Source: Poriferisodalis sp965204125 (lineage in GTDB: Bacteria; Actinomycetota; Acidimicrobiia; Acidimicrobiales; Poriferisodalaceae). From it: a stretch of DNA of 64,000 nucleotides. Numbering within the stretch: position 1 is the stretch's first letter; every line of letters begins with the position of its first letter. The translations under genes were made by a program, and so were the position numbers. Location: the NCBI RefSeq assembly GCF_965204125.1, contig NZ_OZ241968.1, forward strand, positions 1,054,001-1,118,000, in the 5' to 3' direction. Under the pieces are notes generated by a model that did not search any database, was not told where the DNA came from, and worked only from the letters and a program-made list of their open reading frames with translations. Positions 25,868-35,539 of the stretch are shown one piece after another.

Positions 25868-27735
25868 CGACCCTTGCGGATCCAGCGTGCGGTGTTCACC
25901 GAGGTCTCGATGCGCGACTCGCCGGTGAGGCGCCGGATGATGACGTCGCGCGGCGATGCGCTGGCGATGGCTTGGTGAATCTCCTCGCTCACCACTGCGG
26001 TGCCGCCGACCAGGTAGATCCGCATCGGCTTGAAGTCGCGCAGGAGCTGCTCGGTGGCTGCGGGCAGCGACCCGGTCTCGGTGAACGCGACCGCAGAGTG
26101 GGGAAGGTCCGCAGCGAGGCCGGCGGCGATGGCGACATCGGGCGGGCACCCGCCGTTGACGATCACCAGCGTGATGTCGCGCGAACCCGTGCCCGGCGTG
26201 GGCAGCACATTGCGCGCCGCCAGCGCAGCGGTCTCTGCGAGGTCTGCGCCCGCGAGCCGGGTGACCATGCCCGGCTCGACGCCGGCCGCGATGATCGCGT
26301 CGCGCACTGCGGGGCCGACCGATTCGGGTCCGCCGATCAGCCGCGCCCGCTTGACGTCGTAGTCGTTCAGCAGCGCGGCGGACGCCTCGGGCAGCGCATC
26401 GGCCGCGGTGTAGACGATGACGGATCGCTGCATCCGTGCGGCGACGGCCGCAGCCACGCCGATCTCGCCCGGCGACTCGCCGTTCACCACCACCAGTGCA
26501 ATCGGCTCTGCCGCCGCGGGCCTGCCCAGCAGGTGCCGCGCCGCGTTGGCCGCGATGGCGGCGCGATCGGTGCCCGAGACGCGCCAGACGGTCGGCGACG
26601 AGCGCAGCGAGCGCACCCGGTCGAGCAGGGCAGGCGGCACGGCGTCGGTGTCGCCCACGAAGATCACCTCGTTGGGCTTCGTCTCGTTGAGGAACTCTTC
26701 GGTCTCGTCGGGCACCTCGGTGTCTGAGGTGTAGGCCATCACCCCGCTGCGCAGGCGTGACGCGAGATGAGAGGCCACGGCGGCGTCATCGGCGTTCCAG
26801 CCGTTGACGAGCACCACGGTGCCGCCCGTGGCGACCGGGTTGGCAGACCGGTCCTCCCCGTCGTCGTCGCTGCCGGGTCCGTCACCGCCACCAGAACCGC
26901 CGCCGCCGTCACCGGGGCCGCCACTACCGCCGGGTCCGCCGCCGCCCGGTACGCCGCCACCGCCACCGATTCCGCCACCGGTTCCGCCGCCGCAGCTGCT
27001 GGCAGGCATGGCGGCGACCCAGTCGCCGGCCTCGTCGCCGACCGCTCGCACTCGCACGTTGTACTCAGTGATCAAGGGCCCCACGTCGATGGTCTGCTGC
27101 GGCACCGTGAACGACGCGCTGGTCGCTCGGTAGTCGTGGCGGGGGCCGTTCACCCACCATCCGCCGCTCGGGTGCTGGTACTGGGTCTCGAAACCGGTCA
27201 GCTTGCCGCCGGGTCTGGTCCACGACACCGTCACCACGTTGCCGCTGACCGTGTAGCAGACATTGGTCGGCTGGCCAGGACGGAATGACCTCGGCGTGAG
27301 GCCGACGTTGAGAGTTGCCCAAGCGCCGCCGTTGGCCCGTACTCGCACGTGGTAACAGGTGCCATTGTTCAGCCCGGTGAACAGGTGGAATCCGTTCCCG
27401 CTCGCGGAAGTACGCGTGCTCCAGTTGCCCGAGCAACCCGTCTGGTAACCGACTTCGTAGCCGCTAGCGGTTGGGGAGATGAGCCACTGCAGCCAGATGG
27501 ACGCGTCGCGGGCCTCGGCCCTGACGTACTGGGGCGCGGGCTCCGTCTGAGCGGAGGCCGGCGACGCACTGGCGACCACGGCCAGCATCGACCCGATGAC
27601 CGCAGCGGCCAGCAGCGGTGCCAGCCTCCTGGCGAAGCGCCGGCTGTGGGGCGGCCGGGTGCCCCGGCTTGGGCTGCTATCTTGCTGGCCGCGTTCAGCG
27701 GCCGGGACCGGCGCATTGCTGCTCATCGTCTGCAT
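25864..27735 (-). CDS. Secreted protein: fibronectin III domains, Gly-rich linker, three CWB2 repeats
   Basis: 623 aa. A Lys/Arg-containing N region is followed by a signal core ('LAPLLAAAVIGSMLAVVASA') ending ASAQ. Residues about 65-245 are two FN3-like domains ('ASIWLQWLISPTASGYEVGY', 'NGTCYHVRVRANGG'; 'GNVVTVSWTRPGGKLTGFET'). A Gly-rich hinge (residues 250-290) precedes three weak CWB2 repeats: 'TVWRVSGTDRAAIAANAARH', 'VTRLAGADLAETAALAARNV', 'IIRRLTGESRIETSVNTARW', each with 'vflvGGt.aV'-type strands. It is convergent with the preceding FN3/CWB2 gene and has the same domain order with a glycine rather than proline stalk, so the two are probably old paralogues. Confidence 0.87.
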   Translation of the reverse strand: MQTMSSNAPVPAAERGQQDSSPSRGTRPPHSRRFARRLAPLLAAAVIGSMLAVVASASPASAQTEPAPQYVRAEARDASIWLQWLISPTASGYEVGYQTGCSGNWSTRTSASGNGFHLFTGLNNGTCYHVRVRANGGAWATLNVGLTPRSFRPGQPTNVCYTVSGNVVTVSWTRPGGKLTGFETQYQHPSGGWWVNGPRHDYRATSASFTVPQQTIDVGPLITEYNVRVRAVGDEAGDWVAAMPASSCGGGTGGGIGGGGGVPGGGGPGGSGGPGDGGGGSGGGDGPGSDDDGEDRSANPVATGGTVVLVNGWNADDAAVASHLASRLRSGVMAYTSDTEVPDETEEFLNETKPNEVIFVGDTDAVPPALLDRVRSLRSSPTVWRVSGTDRAAIAANAARHLLGRPAAAEPIALVVVNGESPGEIGVAAAVAARMQRSVIVYTAADALPEASAALLNDYDVKRARLIGGPESVGPAVRDAIIAAGVEPGMVTRLAGADLAETAALAARNVLPTPGTGSRDITLVIVNGGCPPDVAIAAGLAADLPHSAVAFTETGSLPAATEQLLRDFKPMRIYLVGGTAVVSEEIHQAIASASPRDVIIRRLTGESRIETSVNTARWIRKGR

Positions 27736-28068
27736 CCTCAGCCCATCTCAAAACCTGCCGCGGAATCCGGCAGCCCGAAGCGTCGGGCGCCACAGAATTC
27801 GCGGTCAGCGTTGATCGGAAATCATGAATGCTGCACATGAGTACCACACATGTAAAAAAACATGCAATAGCGGGTTTTTGGGCAGTCGGCCCCGGAACCA
27901 TTCGGTAAATCGCTCAGTGCGGGCGGCGTCCCGCGTTCTCACAGCGCGATGTATGGCCTAGCTTGCCCTCATGCATGTATGCGCGGAGCAAGTGATCTTC
28001 AGCCCAGCGGCCAGCACGTCACATCGCCGCAACTGCTCATGCCGACATGAAACGGGATCCGCTCGGCG
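27736..28068. other. Divergent intergenic region between two surface-protein genes
   Basis: No gene is seen. Around 27835-27870 the DNA is relatively AT-rich (CACATG, ACATGT, an A7 run, ACATG) and probably carries promoters for both flanking genes. Confidence 0.5.
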
Positions 28069-30039
28069 GTGAGAAGAGTTCGCTTGGCGGCCGCTGCAGC
28101 CGCCCTTGCCATTGCAGCCACCGCGCTCTCGCCGGCATTCGTGGTGCCCGCGAACGCCCAGGAAGCCGATCCGGTCGCGGCGCGGCCTGCCGTGCAGAGC
28201 CCGACGCGGTCGCCCACCGCGTTCAGGCTCGGCGAAGTGGTCTACGTCCTGCTGCACTTCTATGACGGCGTGACCGTCCAGGGGTCACCGGGACTGCCCG
28301 CCACAATCGGCAGTCGAACTGTCACCTTCAAGCATCAGTCGTACGTGTCGGCGTCTCGCCAGGCGCTGTTCAGCTACCGGGTGGCCGAGGGCGACTTCGC
28401 CAGCGGCGGCGTCACCTTCAGCACCGGCACGGTGACGCTGTCGGGCGGCACGTTCACGCCGACGTCGGGCGGCGCCGCCACCAACCGCATCACGCTGGGC
28501 GCGTTCGGGGCTGATCACGTGAACTACCTCATCGACGGCGTGAGGCCGAGCGTGCGGGAGGCCCGTGTGGCGGCGGTGCCGGCGGGCGGCGTCTACCGGC
28601 CCGGCGATGTCGTCGAGGTAGAGCTGCGCTGGAGCGAGCCGGTGTCGGTTCCGCAGCAGCACGTGAGCGCCACGTCGGTGATCGTCGGCATTGCCCCGCC
28701 CAGCGGGCCGATCAGCCGGCGTTCTGCTGTGCTGTCGGCCGGCAACGGCACCGACCTGTGGCGCTTCCGCTACGTGGTGCGTGCCGGCGACGGCACCGGT
28801 GTGCTGGGCCTCTTCGGGTCTTCTCTGGCTCTTCCCGCGGGGGTGATGGTCCGCGACACCGCGGGCAACCCGGCGATCATCCGCTGGGACACCGTCGAGA
28901 CGCGCCTGTCGTTCGACGCGCCGGGGTCCGACCAGTGCCCCGAATGCGAGGAACCGCCCCTGACGCCGACCGTCGAGCAGCCGGCCGGCGACGACCGACC
29001 CGACGGCGGGGGCGCGGTGACAACCACGCGCGTGTCGGGCGGCGACCGCACGGCGACTGCCGTCGAGGTGGCCGAGGAGTACGTCAGGCGGGTCGCGGCG
29101 GCTGGCGGCGACGTCGACACGGTGATCGTGGCGACCAACAGGCGGTTCGCCGACGGGCTCGCGGCATCGTCGTTGGCCGGCAAGGTGCAGGCGCCGATCC
29201 TGCTCACCGATCCCGACCGGCTCTCGGGCACGGTCGCGGGCTTCATCGAGCGCCACGAGATTTCGCATGTGTACGTCATGGGCGGCACCGAGGCCGTGTC
29301 GCTCGAGGTGGAGCGCTCGTTGGAGACGCTCGACGCGGTGCAGGCGCTCACCCGTCTCGGCGGCGCCGATCGCTACGAGACCTCGGTGCTGATTGCGCGC
29401 GAGGTCGGCATTCCAGAGGCGTTCTGCAACCGCAACAAGCGCACCGTGCTGCTGGCGACGGGCACCGAGTTCGCCGACGCCCTGGCTGCGGCGCCGGTGG
29501 CGGCGGTGGGCCCGCACCCGCTGCTGCTGACCGAGCCCGATGCGCTGCCGCCGAAGGTCCGCAGCCACCTGCGCAACAGCAGCGACTACGGCTGGGTGCA
29601 CAACGTGGTGGTCATCGGCGGCGAGAACGCCGTGTCGGCCCGTGTGGCCCGCGACATTGCCGGCATGGGCCTGCGCGTGGTGCGGGTAGGCGGTGCCGAT
29701 CGCTACGAGACGGCAGTGCGGCTGGCCGAGCATGCGGCGTTTGCGGCGACGTCGCCTCCGGACCGCTGTCTGGGCAACCGCCGCGTCGGCGTGGCCGACG
29801 GCACGAGGTTCGCCGACGCCCTGGTGGCCGGGCCGCTGCTCGCGTACGTGCGAGGCACGACCCTGCTCGTGCAGCCCCCCGACGTCGTGCCCCCCTCGGT
29901 GGCTGCGTTCCTGCAAGGGCCGGTGCTCGACGCCGAGTCGGTCGAGCTGATTGCGGTCGGGGGTCGAGAAGTTCTCGCCGACCCCCTCCTCGAACGTCTG
30001 AGAGCTCACGCAGCCAGGCGGCCGCCCCCGCCGAGCTGA
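28069..30039 (+). CDS. Secreted protein with three C-terminal CWB2 repeats
   Basis: 656 aa from GTG 28069 (GTGAGAAGAGTTCGC). Signal peptide: LAAAAAALAIAATALSPAFV, cleavage after ANA. Residues 35-290 are beta-rich, with two similar segments ('FRLGEVVYVLLHFYDGVTVQ' and 'YRPGDVVEVELRWSEPVSVP'; 'GTVTLSGGTFTPTSGG'; 'GVMVRDTAGNPAI'), resembling Ig-like repeats of surface proteins. A hinge with CPECEE leads to three strong CWB2 repeats ('TRVSGGDRTATAVEVAEEY', 'TRLGGADRYETSVLIAREV', 'VRVGGADRYETAVRLAEH'). No catalytic motif is seen. It stands alone between divergent and convergent neighbours. Confidence 0.88.
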   Translation: MRRVRLAAAAAALAIAATALSPAFVVPANAQEADPVAARPAVQSPTRSPTAFRLGEVVYVLLHFYDGVTVQGSPGLPATIGSRTVTFKHQSYVSASRQALFSYRVAEGDFASGGVTFSTGTVTLSGGTFTPTSGGAATNRITLGAFGADHVNYLIDGVRPSVREARVAAVPAGGVYRPGDVVEVELRWSEPVSVPQQHVSATSVIVGIAPPSGPISRRSAVLSAGNGTDLWRFRYVVRAGDGTGVLGLFGSSLALPAGVMVRDTAGNPAIIRWDTVETRLSFDAPGSDQCPECEEPPLTPTVEQPAGDDRPDGGGAVTTTRVSGGDRTATAVEVAEEYVRRVAAAGGDVDTVIVATNRRFADGLAASSLAGKVQAPILLTDPDRLSGTVAGFIERHEISHVYVMGGTEAVSLEVERSLETLDAVQALTRLGGADRYETSVLIAREVGIPEAFCNRNKRTVLLATGTEFADALAAAPVAAVGPHPLLLTEPDALPPKVRSHLRNSSDYGWVHNVVVIGGENAVSARVARDIAGMGLRVVRVGGADRYETAVRLAEHAAFAATSPPDRCLGNRRVGVADGTRFADALVAGPLLAYVRGTTLLVQPPDVVPPSVAAFLQGPVLDAESVELIAVGGREVLADPLLERLRAHAARRPPPPS

Positions 30040-30440
30040 GCCCGGACCGGACGCGGCCACCCCGGGCCCGCTGGCTTCCTGCGCCGGCGCTGCTCCCTAC
30101 GGCTCGATCCCGACCGTCTGTTCCTCCCGTTCCAGAAACGGGTACTGCCCACGGATGACGAAGCCGTGGCTGAGAGTATGCGGCAGACCTCTCGTCCCGG
30201 ATGTCGTGCTGACCGACGCCGAGGACGGGGCAGTCGAGGCCATGCGGCTGATCGAGCCCCGCGTGGAGCGGATAGCGGTGCTCGCGTCGAAGCGGGGGCC
30301 GCTTGGCAGCAGTGCGCGCGGCGGAATATTGCTGGCTCTTCGCGTTTTAGCGTGGAGTGAGTGTGCGGCAGTTGTGTCGCCCGGTGTGGTCATGGCGGCG
30401 GTCGTCCATCGCCCGCGGTGTCGGCGCCAACTTCCGCCGG
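30040..30440. other. Intergenic region without a convincing gene
   Basis: A plus-strand frame from 30155 is open for about 100 codons, but it has no ribosome binding site and no recognisable motif. The stretch separates two convergent genes. Confidence 0.5.
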
Positions 30441-32120
30441 TCAGCTCTGCGTATTGACGACTGGGAAGTAGCGGCGTGCACGTGTTTTGCCAACCGGGCG
30501 AGCTTTGCCCGCCGCGGCCAGGTTGTTGAGGATCTTGCGGGCCACTGCCCGGTCGACGTCGAGCAGGCTCGCCGCTTCTGCGGTGGAGATGCTGCCGAGG
30601 CGTTCGATTTCCCGTAGCAGCCTGACGGTGCGCTCGTGCGCCTTGTCTCGGGCCGGCACCCCGGCGCGTCTGATGAGTTCGTCCGACAGCCGGTACTGCG
30701 TGCCGCCGGCGCGACCCACGCGTTCGATGAGTCCGTGTAAGCGCATCTCGTCGAGCAGGGCGTCCACGTCGATGCTGGGGAGCACGTCGGCGAGGTGCCG
30801 TTTGGCGGCTTCGCCGCGGCGTCGTAGCTCGACGAGCACGCGGCGCTGCGCAGCTGAGCCCGCCCATGGATCCAGCGCGAGCAGCCATGCCTGCTCGTCG
30901 AGATCGATCAGGAACTGGTTGCGCAATGTCACGGTGAGCGAATCGGATTCGGCGGCGAATTCGGGAGGACGCATCAAGCGCGATTCCATCTCTTGGAACA
31001 TGCGGTCGACTCCCTCGCCGTACTCCTCCACGAAGCCCATGCTGCGCAGCGTCCTCATCAGACGGCGGTTGCGGCTGAAGTGCTCGAGTCGCATGTTGTC
31101 GACCGTGATGTGGCCGGCGAGCGGGCCGGGGCTGCGAATCTCGATTCGGTCGTCCCACACGGTGACGTCGATCGTGGTTCCCACCCGGCCGTAGTCGCGG
31201 TGCGCGAGCGCGTTCAGCAGCGCCTCGCGCACCACAGCATGGGGGTACTCCGGGATGGGCTCGCGAAACAGGCCCGACACCGCTTCGTAGGTGCGGGTGT
31301 GCCTGTCGATGAACTCGACGCAGCAGCCGAAGACGACCTCCAACGGCCCCCAGCACTCGTGATGGTCGGAGGTGGGGCCCGCAATCGGGCCGATCCCTGC
31401 TCGGCGCACGAGCTGCACCGCTGCACCAGGCACGAACTGGCGCGGGTCGCGTGCGAAGAGAACCGCTGCAGCGGTCGTCACCTCGATATCGCCGCCGGCC
31501 GCAGCGCTGGAGGCTCGCTCGGCGAGGTGCAGATCGACGAGTGCGCTGTCGAGATCTGCCCCGACCACAGCAGGGCGCCCGTTGCGCGCCAGCGCCGAGT
31601 TGACGAGCTCGACGTCGAAGTCGGCCGGGTCGAACCGGCGGTTCAACGGCTCCTCTTCTGCCGAGCGGCGAGATCGGTCCCGGACGAACGAAGCGAGCGC
31701 GTCACCCACCAGCGGTTGCGAGTCGCCGCCGACGCGGCGAAGCAGCCGTCCATCGGGCGTGGTGACGATGCGGTCGCTGACCTGGGGGACCATCACAGCA
31801 ATGAGCTCCACACCGTCGACACGGAACGGCTTGAGCCCGACGGGGACATCGCACTGGTTGGCATATCGGGTGATGCTGTCCTGCACACGCTGGCTCAGCG
31901 AGCAGCCGGTGATCTCGCGCACGCCGCCGGTATCGCTCACGCCGAGGATCACCAACCCGCCGTCGGTCATGGCCATGGCGGGAAGCAACTCCTTGAAGCT
32001 GTCCCCGGGCCCGCCCTTGAAGTCAAGGGTTTCGTGTTCGACCTCGCCGAACAGGTCCCAGAACTGGCCGGCTGCGAGATCGTCGGCGATGTCTGCGAGC
32101 TGGGGTTGCGGCCGCGCCAT
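30441..32120 (-). CDS. AlbA_2 (Schlafen-type) N-terminal domain with ATPase-like and winged-helix regions, putative regulator
   Basis: 559 aa from ATG 32120; an upstream TTG at 32138 is less likely. Residues about 25-130 match AlbA_2 ('FGEVEHETLDFKGGPGDSFK', 'LLPAMAMTDGGLVILGVSDT'). A middle region resembles the RecG-like HATPase_c_4 family: 'HAVVREALLNALAHRDY' (ATP-binding Asn), 'IEIRSPGPLAGHITVDN', 'EYGEGVDRMFQEM'. The C-terminal 150 residues have winged-helix character ('SISTAEAASLLDVDRAVARK'). Such proteins are often annotated as transcriptional regulators, and some Schlafen relatives are RNases. Three copies of one palindrome directly upstream suggest autoregulation. No separate effector gene is adjacent. 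Confidence 0.85.
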   Translation of the reverse strand: MARPQPQLADIADDLAAGQFWDLFGEVEHETLDFKGGPGDSFKELLPAMAMTDGGLVILGVSDTGGVREITGCSLSQRVQDSITRYANQCDVPVGLKPFRVDGVELIAVMVPQVSDRIVTTPDGRLLRRVGGDSQPLVGDALASFVRDRSRRSAEEEPLNRRFDPADFDVELVNSALARNGRPAVVGADLDSALVDLHLAERASSAAAGGDIEVTTAAAVLFARDPRQFVPGAAVQLVRRAGIGPIAGPTSDHHECWGPLEVVFGCCVEFIDRHTRTYEAVSGLFREPIPEYPHAVVREALLNALAHRDYGRVGTTIDVTVWDDRIEIRSPGPLAGHITVDNMRLEHFSRNRRLMRTLRSMGFVEEYGEGVDRMFQEMESRLMRPPEFAAESDSLTVTLRNQFLIDLDEQAWLLALDPWAGSAAQRRVLVELRRRGEAAKRHLADVLPSIDVDALLDEMRLHGLIERVGRAGGTQYRLSDELIRRAGVPARDKAHERTVRLLREIERLGSISTAEAASLLDVDRAVARKILNNLAAAGKARPVGKTRARRYFPVVNTQS

Positions 32121-32141
32121 GCTTGCCACTCTAGCCAATGA

Positions 32142-32265
32142 GCAGAAGATTCTATAATCTTCTGCCCATAACTCGCATTTTCGGGGGTTCTTGGAGAAGA
32201 TTTCAATATCTTCTCATCGAATACAGCATTTTTTCTATTGCGGATAGAAGATTTTATAATCTTCT
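32142..32265 (-). promoter_or_regulatory. Three copies of the palindrome AGAAGAT-N6-ATCTTCT
   Basis: Site 1 at 32142-32165 (GCAGAAGAT / ATCTTCTGC), site 2 at 32194-32215 (GAGAAGAT / ATCTTCTC) and site 3 at 32246-32265 (AGAAGAT / ATCTTCT). Each has 7-9 bp perfect arms and a 6-bp AT-rich centre; centres are about 51 bp apart, near five helical turns. They lie just upstream of the AlbA_2 gene in an AT-rich island and are probably its operators. Confidence 0.8.
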
Positions 32266-32296
32266 CCTCGCGCGGGAACACGTGCCCTCACGGCCG

Positions 32297-32515
32297 AGCG
32301 CGCTGGCGACGATGCGTTGGGTGGCTCTCGAAGCGAAGCTCGGCAGCACTCAAAGCATCGACAGCACAGCGACATCACTGCAGCGACTCGCCGCCAAGAC
32401 CGACACCGACCGCGTCGGACCACCCTCCGACCTGATCGTGATCACCGCCTCGGGCTACAACCACCAACGACCCCACGGCACCGCCGTTGCCTCCGCGACC
32501 ACCATCACCCCCTAG
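32297..32515 (+). pseudogene. C-terminal remnant of a DUF4143-type ATPase
   Basis: The frame 'ALATMRWVALEAKLGSTQSI' then 'LAAKTDTDRVGPPSDLIVIT' ends at TAG 32513-32515. It matches the usual end of DUF4143 ATPases (VKLG..., D-T-D-(K/R)-x-G-x-P, then a beta strand). No ATPase domain precedes it, so the 5' part is lost. Confidence 0.6.
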
Positions 32516-32539
32516 TCCAAACAACACCTCGCAGACGCG

Positions 32540-32571
32540 AAGAGCCCCGGGGCGGGTGCCCCGGGGCTCTT
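32540..32571 (-). terminator. Conserved GC-rich hairpin after S-layer-like gene B
   Basis: Stem AAGAGCCCCGGGGC / GCCCCGGGGCTCTT (14 bp) with loop GGGT. It belongs to the same family as the hairpins at 11175, 40656 and 58752, again separated from the stop codon by the conserved 3' block. Confidence 0.75.
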
Positions 32572-32641
32572 TCGCTGTTGGTCTTTGCCGGTCAGGCGGG
32601 CGGGCCGCTTGGCCGGTTCAGGTCAACTGTGGGTCTGACTC

Positions 32642-35539
32642 CTAGGGAGTCTTGACGCTGCTCGAGACAGCGATCCGCACCTGCGAGGAAGCGTTGAAGT
32701 TCTCATCAACCTTGTCCTGTGCGCCGGTGTTGTCGGCCCCTGTCACAGCGTCAACGGCGTAGCCGGTAGCGACTGCTGGCACCGCCGGGAACGCTGCGAT
32801 CGCCGGAGGACCGGTGACCGCGGTGCCGCCGCCGGTGCCTGCCGCGGTCTGCACGAGATCGCGTGCCATCGGCAGGTTCTTCACCAGCGCTGTCTCCATC
32901 TCATACCGCACCTTGCGCGTCGGAGGCGTGGCCGTGACCACTGTCTCGGTCAGCGCCGGGGTGTCGGCGGAGAGGTCGTCGACGATCCTGAGACCGCCGT
33001 CGGCTGTATCGGCGGTCGGTGCCGTGCGGATCCGGGTGATGCCCGCTGCGAGCGTCTCGGCCGCAGTCGGCCGGGTGCGCACCGCAGCCGGCGCCAGGAT
33101 GTCGGCCAGCAGTTCGTCGTTGGTGACGACGTCGACGAAGGCGTTGAAGTTCACCTCGATGGCGAACTGCGTACGCCCGGTACCGCTGGCGGCAACCGAC
33201 TGGTTCCGAACCGTGAGCAAGCCCAGTCGCACCTTGGGGTCGCCGTTCTCGCAGTCTCCGAAGCCTGCGGTGAACCGTGCGTCGAAGGCGGCGTTCGCCT
33301 TCAACGCGGCGAGCAGGTCGCCCAGGGTGGCCGTGACGGGACCGTTGTTGAACCGCACCGTGACCCGCTGGCCCTTGGTGTCGACGCGCACGTCGATGTC
33401 CAGCGGCTTCTGGGCGCTGTAGGTGCTGGCCCGGTCGAACACCATCGTCCAGCCGTTGCCCGCAGCGCCGTCGGCGTCGCCGCCGGGCTTCGCGGTGATC
33501 ACGATCTCGTCGTCGTTGACCTCGGCTGCGCCTGCCACGAGTGTCTCGGGCACTGTCCACGAGGCTCTCGCGGAGTGCTTGAGATTGCTCATCAGGATCG
33601 AGCTGATCTTCGGGCTGGCCTGCGCCTTGATCGCCGTGCCGGAAGTCCCGGCGCTCACGTTGCCCGACGTGTCAGCAACAGCACCCGGGCTGATGACCAG
33701 CCGGTCACCGGGCTCCAAGGGGCGGTTGATGGTGACCGTCGCAGTGGCCGCACCGGCAGTGTGATCCACCGCCGGAGCCGGGTCCGCAGCAGCACCAGGC
33801 CCCGGAACGAGCCTCACCTCATTGGTGGCGAGCACCGCGGTGCCCGCAATCATGACGTTGTCGGAGAAGCTGACGTTGAACAGGCTCCTGGGCTCCCTCG
33901 CACCCGCGATGCCGACGATCGAGATCGTCGGACGTGCACGGTCCGGCGGGGCAGCCATCACGGTCTCCGAGGTCGGCGCAACAGTGCGCTGGTCCTTGCC
34001 GGTGCCGAACTTGGCGGTCGACGAAACGACCGAGATCGTGTCGCCGCCCTTGAGCGGCTGGCCGAGCGTGACGTCGATCCGGCGCTTGTCGCACGCGCCG
34101 CCGGTGTTGCTCGACGCCACGTGGGAGACGACAGCGGGCACGCCGTTGATCTCGATGAGATCCTGCAGCTTCGCCAGGTCAGGCTCGACGTCGTCGCTGA
34201 AGTACAGCGTGAACACCGGACCAGTCGAACTCGCCGGTGTCGTGGCATCGACGAGGATCGTCGTAGTGGTGTCGGGCCGCACCGGGTCGTCCTGGTTGAT
34301 GGCCTTGTCCTTGTTGGTGTCGCTGTTGGCGCCGATCGCCACGGTGAGCGCACCCGACGAAGCAGCCGCTTCGATGGCGGCGTCCATGGTGGCCTGGCTG
34401 ACCGCAGCGGTGCCGCCGATGGCGACGATGCCCAGGTTCAGCTTGTCGGCGCCGATGTTCTTGGGCGTCGCAGCGAGGTAGTCGCGCACCGACGCGGGCA
34501 GGCTGTTGGCGTCGCCCATCGGCTCGTTGACCACCAGCGGGGTCACCATGAACCCGCCGGTCAGGCTCGTGGCCAGCACCGGGGCGGCGACCACGCCGTC
34601 GGGATTGCCGCGCACGAGCGCGACCCGATCGGCGGACACCAGTCCCAATGTGTCCTTGCAGCCGTCGTTGGCCATCTTGGCCAGCTCCACCGACACCGCC
34701 GAAGCCGACGCGCCGTCGACACGGGCCACCGTGTCCACGCCCAATGTGGTCAAAGCCGAGGCAACCCCAGCAGACACGATGTCGGTGCTGCCGATGATCT
34801 GCACATGCTCGATGTCGTTCTCAGAGATGAACTCAGCCGTCGCGTCAGGCAGCTCATCAGCAGCGGTCATCAGCAGCGGAAGCTGCATCCGGTACACGGC
34901 GGTCTGCACCGCCACGCCGTAGGCGAGCATGTCGGTGCCGCCGTTGATCAGCACAGCAGACGCCGCGTCGGTGCCGCACCACGACGACACCGAATCGATC
35001 TTGCCCGCAAGGTTCGCGGCCGTCTCATAGCGGTCAGTGCCCCCGATGCGCGTCACCATGGGCTTGTTGTTCAGGCCCTCGATCGCAGTGAGCGTCGCGT
35101 CGTCCACCGCAGCCGTGCCGCCCAGCACGTAGACCGTGTCGACGCCGTAGTCCTCGATGAAATCAGCGACGCCGCCGTGCAGGCTGCCCGTGGGGGTCAG
35201 CAGGATCGGAGCGTCGGCATAGCCGGCGAAACCGGCAACCGAGATCGAATCGACCAACGTGTTGCCCGACGCCACGAACGCCACCGGAACAGCGCCCAGA
35301 CCGCCCTTGGAGGTAGCGAAGTTCTTCGCCACCCGCAAAGCCGTGTCATAACGATCCTGACCAGCGAACTCACGTGCATCAGGCACGTTGTCGTTGTCCG
35401 TGTCGACCTTCACCTCGAAGGCCGTGTTTGCGGCCTGAGCAGGGCTTCCTGCTACGACCGCCAGCACCGACGCCATCAGCATCGCCGCCACGATCGCAGC
35501 CAGGGAACGCCTGCCACGCCGCTTCGAATAGGTAGTCAA
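32642..35539 (-). CDS. S-layer-like CWB2 protein, paralogue B
   Basis: 965 aa from the conserved TTG at 35539 (TTGACTACC), with AAGGAG 10 bases upstream; a TTG 27 bases earlier is not favoured. Signal peptide as in A (LAAIVAAMLMASVLAVVAGS...AQA). CWB2 repeats: 'REFAGQDRYDTALRVAKNF', 'TRIGGTDRYETAANLAGK', 'VARVDGASASAVSVELAKM'. The Ig-like segment has 'FTLYFSDDVEPDLAKLQDLI', and the C-terminal domain has 'GAAGNGWTMVFDRASTYSAQ' and 'VDTKGQRVTVRFNNGP'. It is closest to paralogue F. Its leader keeps only the last part of the consensus. It is divergent from C, with an integrase gene between them. Confidence 0.92.
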   Translation of the reverse strand: MTTYSKRRGRRSLAAIVAAMLMASVLAVVAGSPAQAANTAFEVKVDTDNDNVPDAREFAGQDRYDTALRVAKNFATSKGGLGAVPVAFVASGNTLVDSISVAGFAGYADAPILLTPTGSLHGGVADFIEDYGVDTVYVLGGTAAVDDATLTAIEGLNNKPMVTRIGGTDRYETAANLAGKIDSVSSWCGTDAASAVLINGGTDMLAYGVAVQTAVYRMQLPLLMTAADELPDATAEFISENDIEHVQIIGSTDIVSAGVASALTTLGVDTVARVDGASASAVSVELAKMANDGCKDTLGLVSADRVALVRGNPDGVVAAPVLATSLTGGFMVTPLVVNEPMGDANSLPASVRDYLAATPKNIGADKLNLGIVAIGGTAAVSQATMDAAIEAAASSGALTVAIGANSDTNKDKAINQDDPVRPDTTTTILVDATTPASSTGPVFTLYFSDDVEPDLAKLQDLIEINGVPAVVSHVASSNTGGACDKRRIDVTLGQPLKGGDTISVVSSTAKFGTGKDQRTVAPTSETVMAAPPDRARPTISIVGIAGAREPRSLFNVSFSDNVMIAGTAVLATNEVRLVPGPGAAADPAPAVDHTAGAATATVTINRPLEPGDRLVISPGAVADTSGNVSAGTSGTAIKAQASPKISSILMSNLKHSARASWTVPETLVAGAAEVNDDEIVITAKPGGDADGAAGNGWTMVFDRASTYSAQKPLDIDVRVDTKGQRVTVRFNNGPVTATLGDLLAALKANAAFDARFTAGFGDCENGDPKVRLGLLTVRNQSVAASGTGRTQFAIEVNFNAFVDVVTNDELLADILAPAAVRTRPTAAETLAAGITRIRTAPTADTADGGLRIVDDLSADTPALTETVVTATPPTRKVRYEMETALVKNLPMARDLVQTAAGTGGGTAVTGPPAIAAFPAVPAVATGYAVDAVTGADNTGAQDKVDENFNASSQVRIAVSSSVKTP

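Noticed and set aside
30155..30457. A 100-codon plus-strand frame in the gap after a CWB2 gene
   Set aside because: No ribosome binding site or recognisable domain; composition is that of a random high-GC frame.
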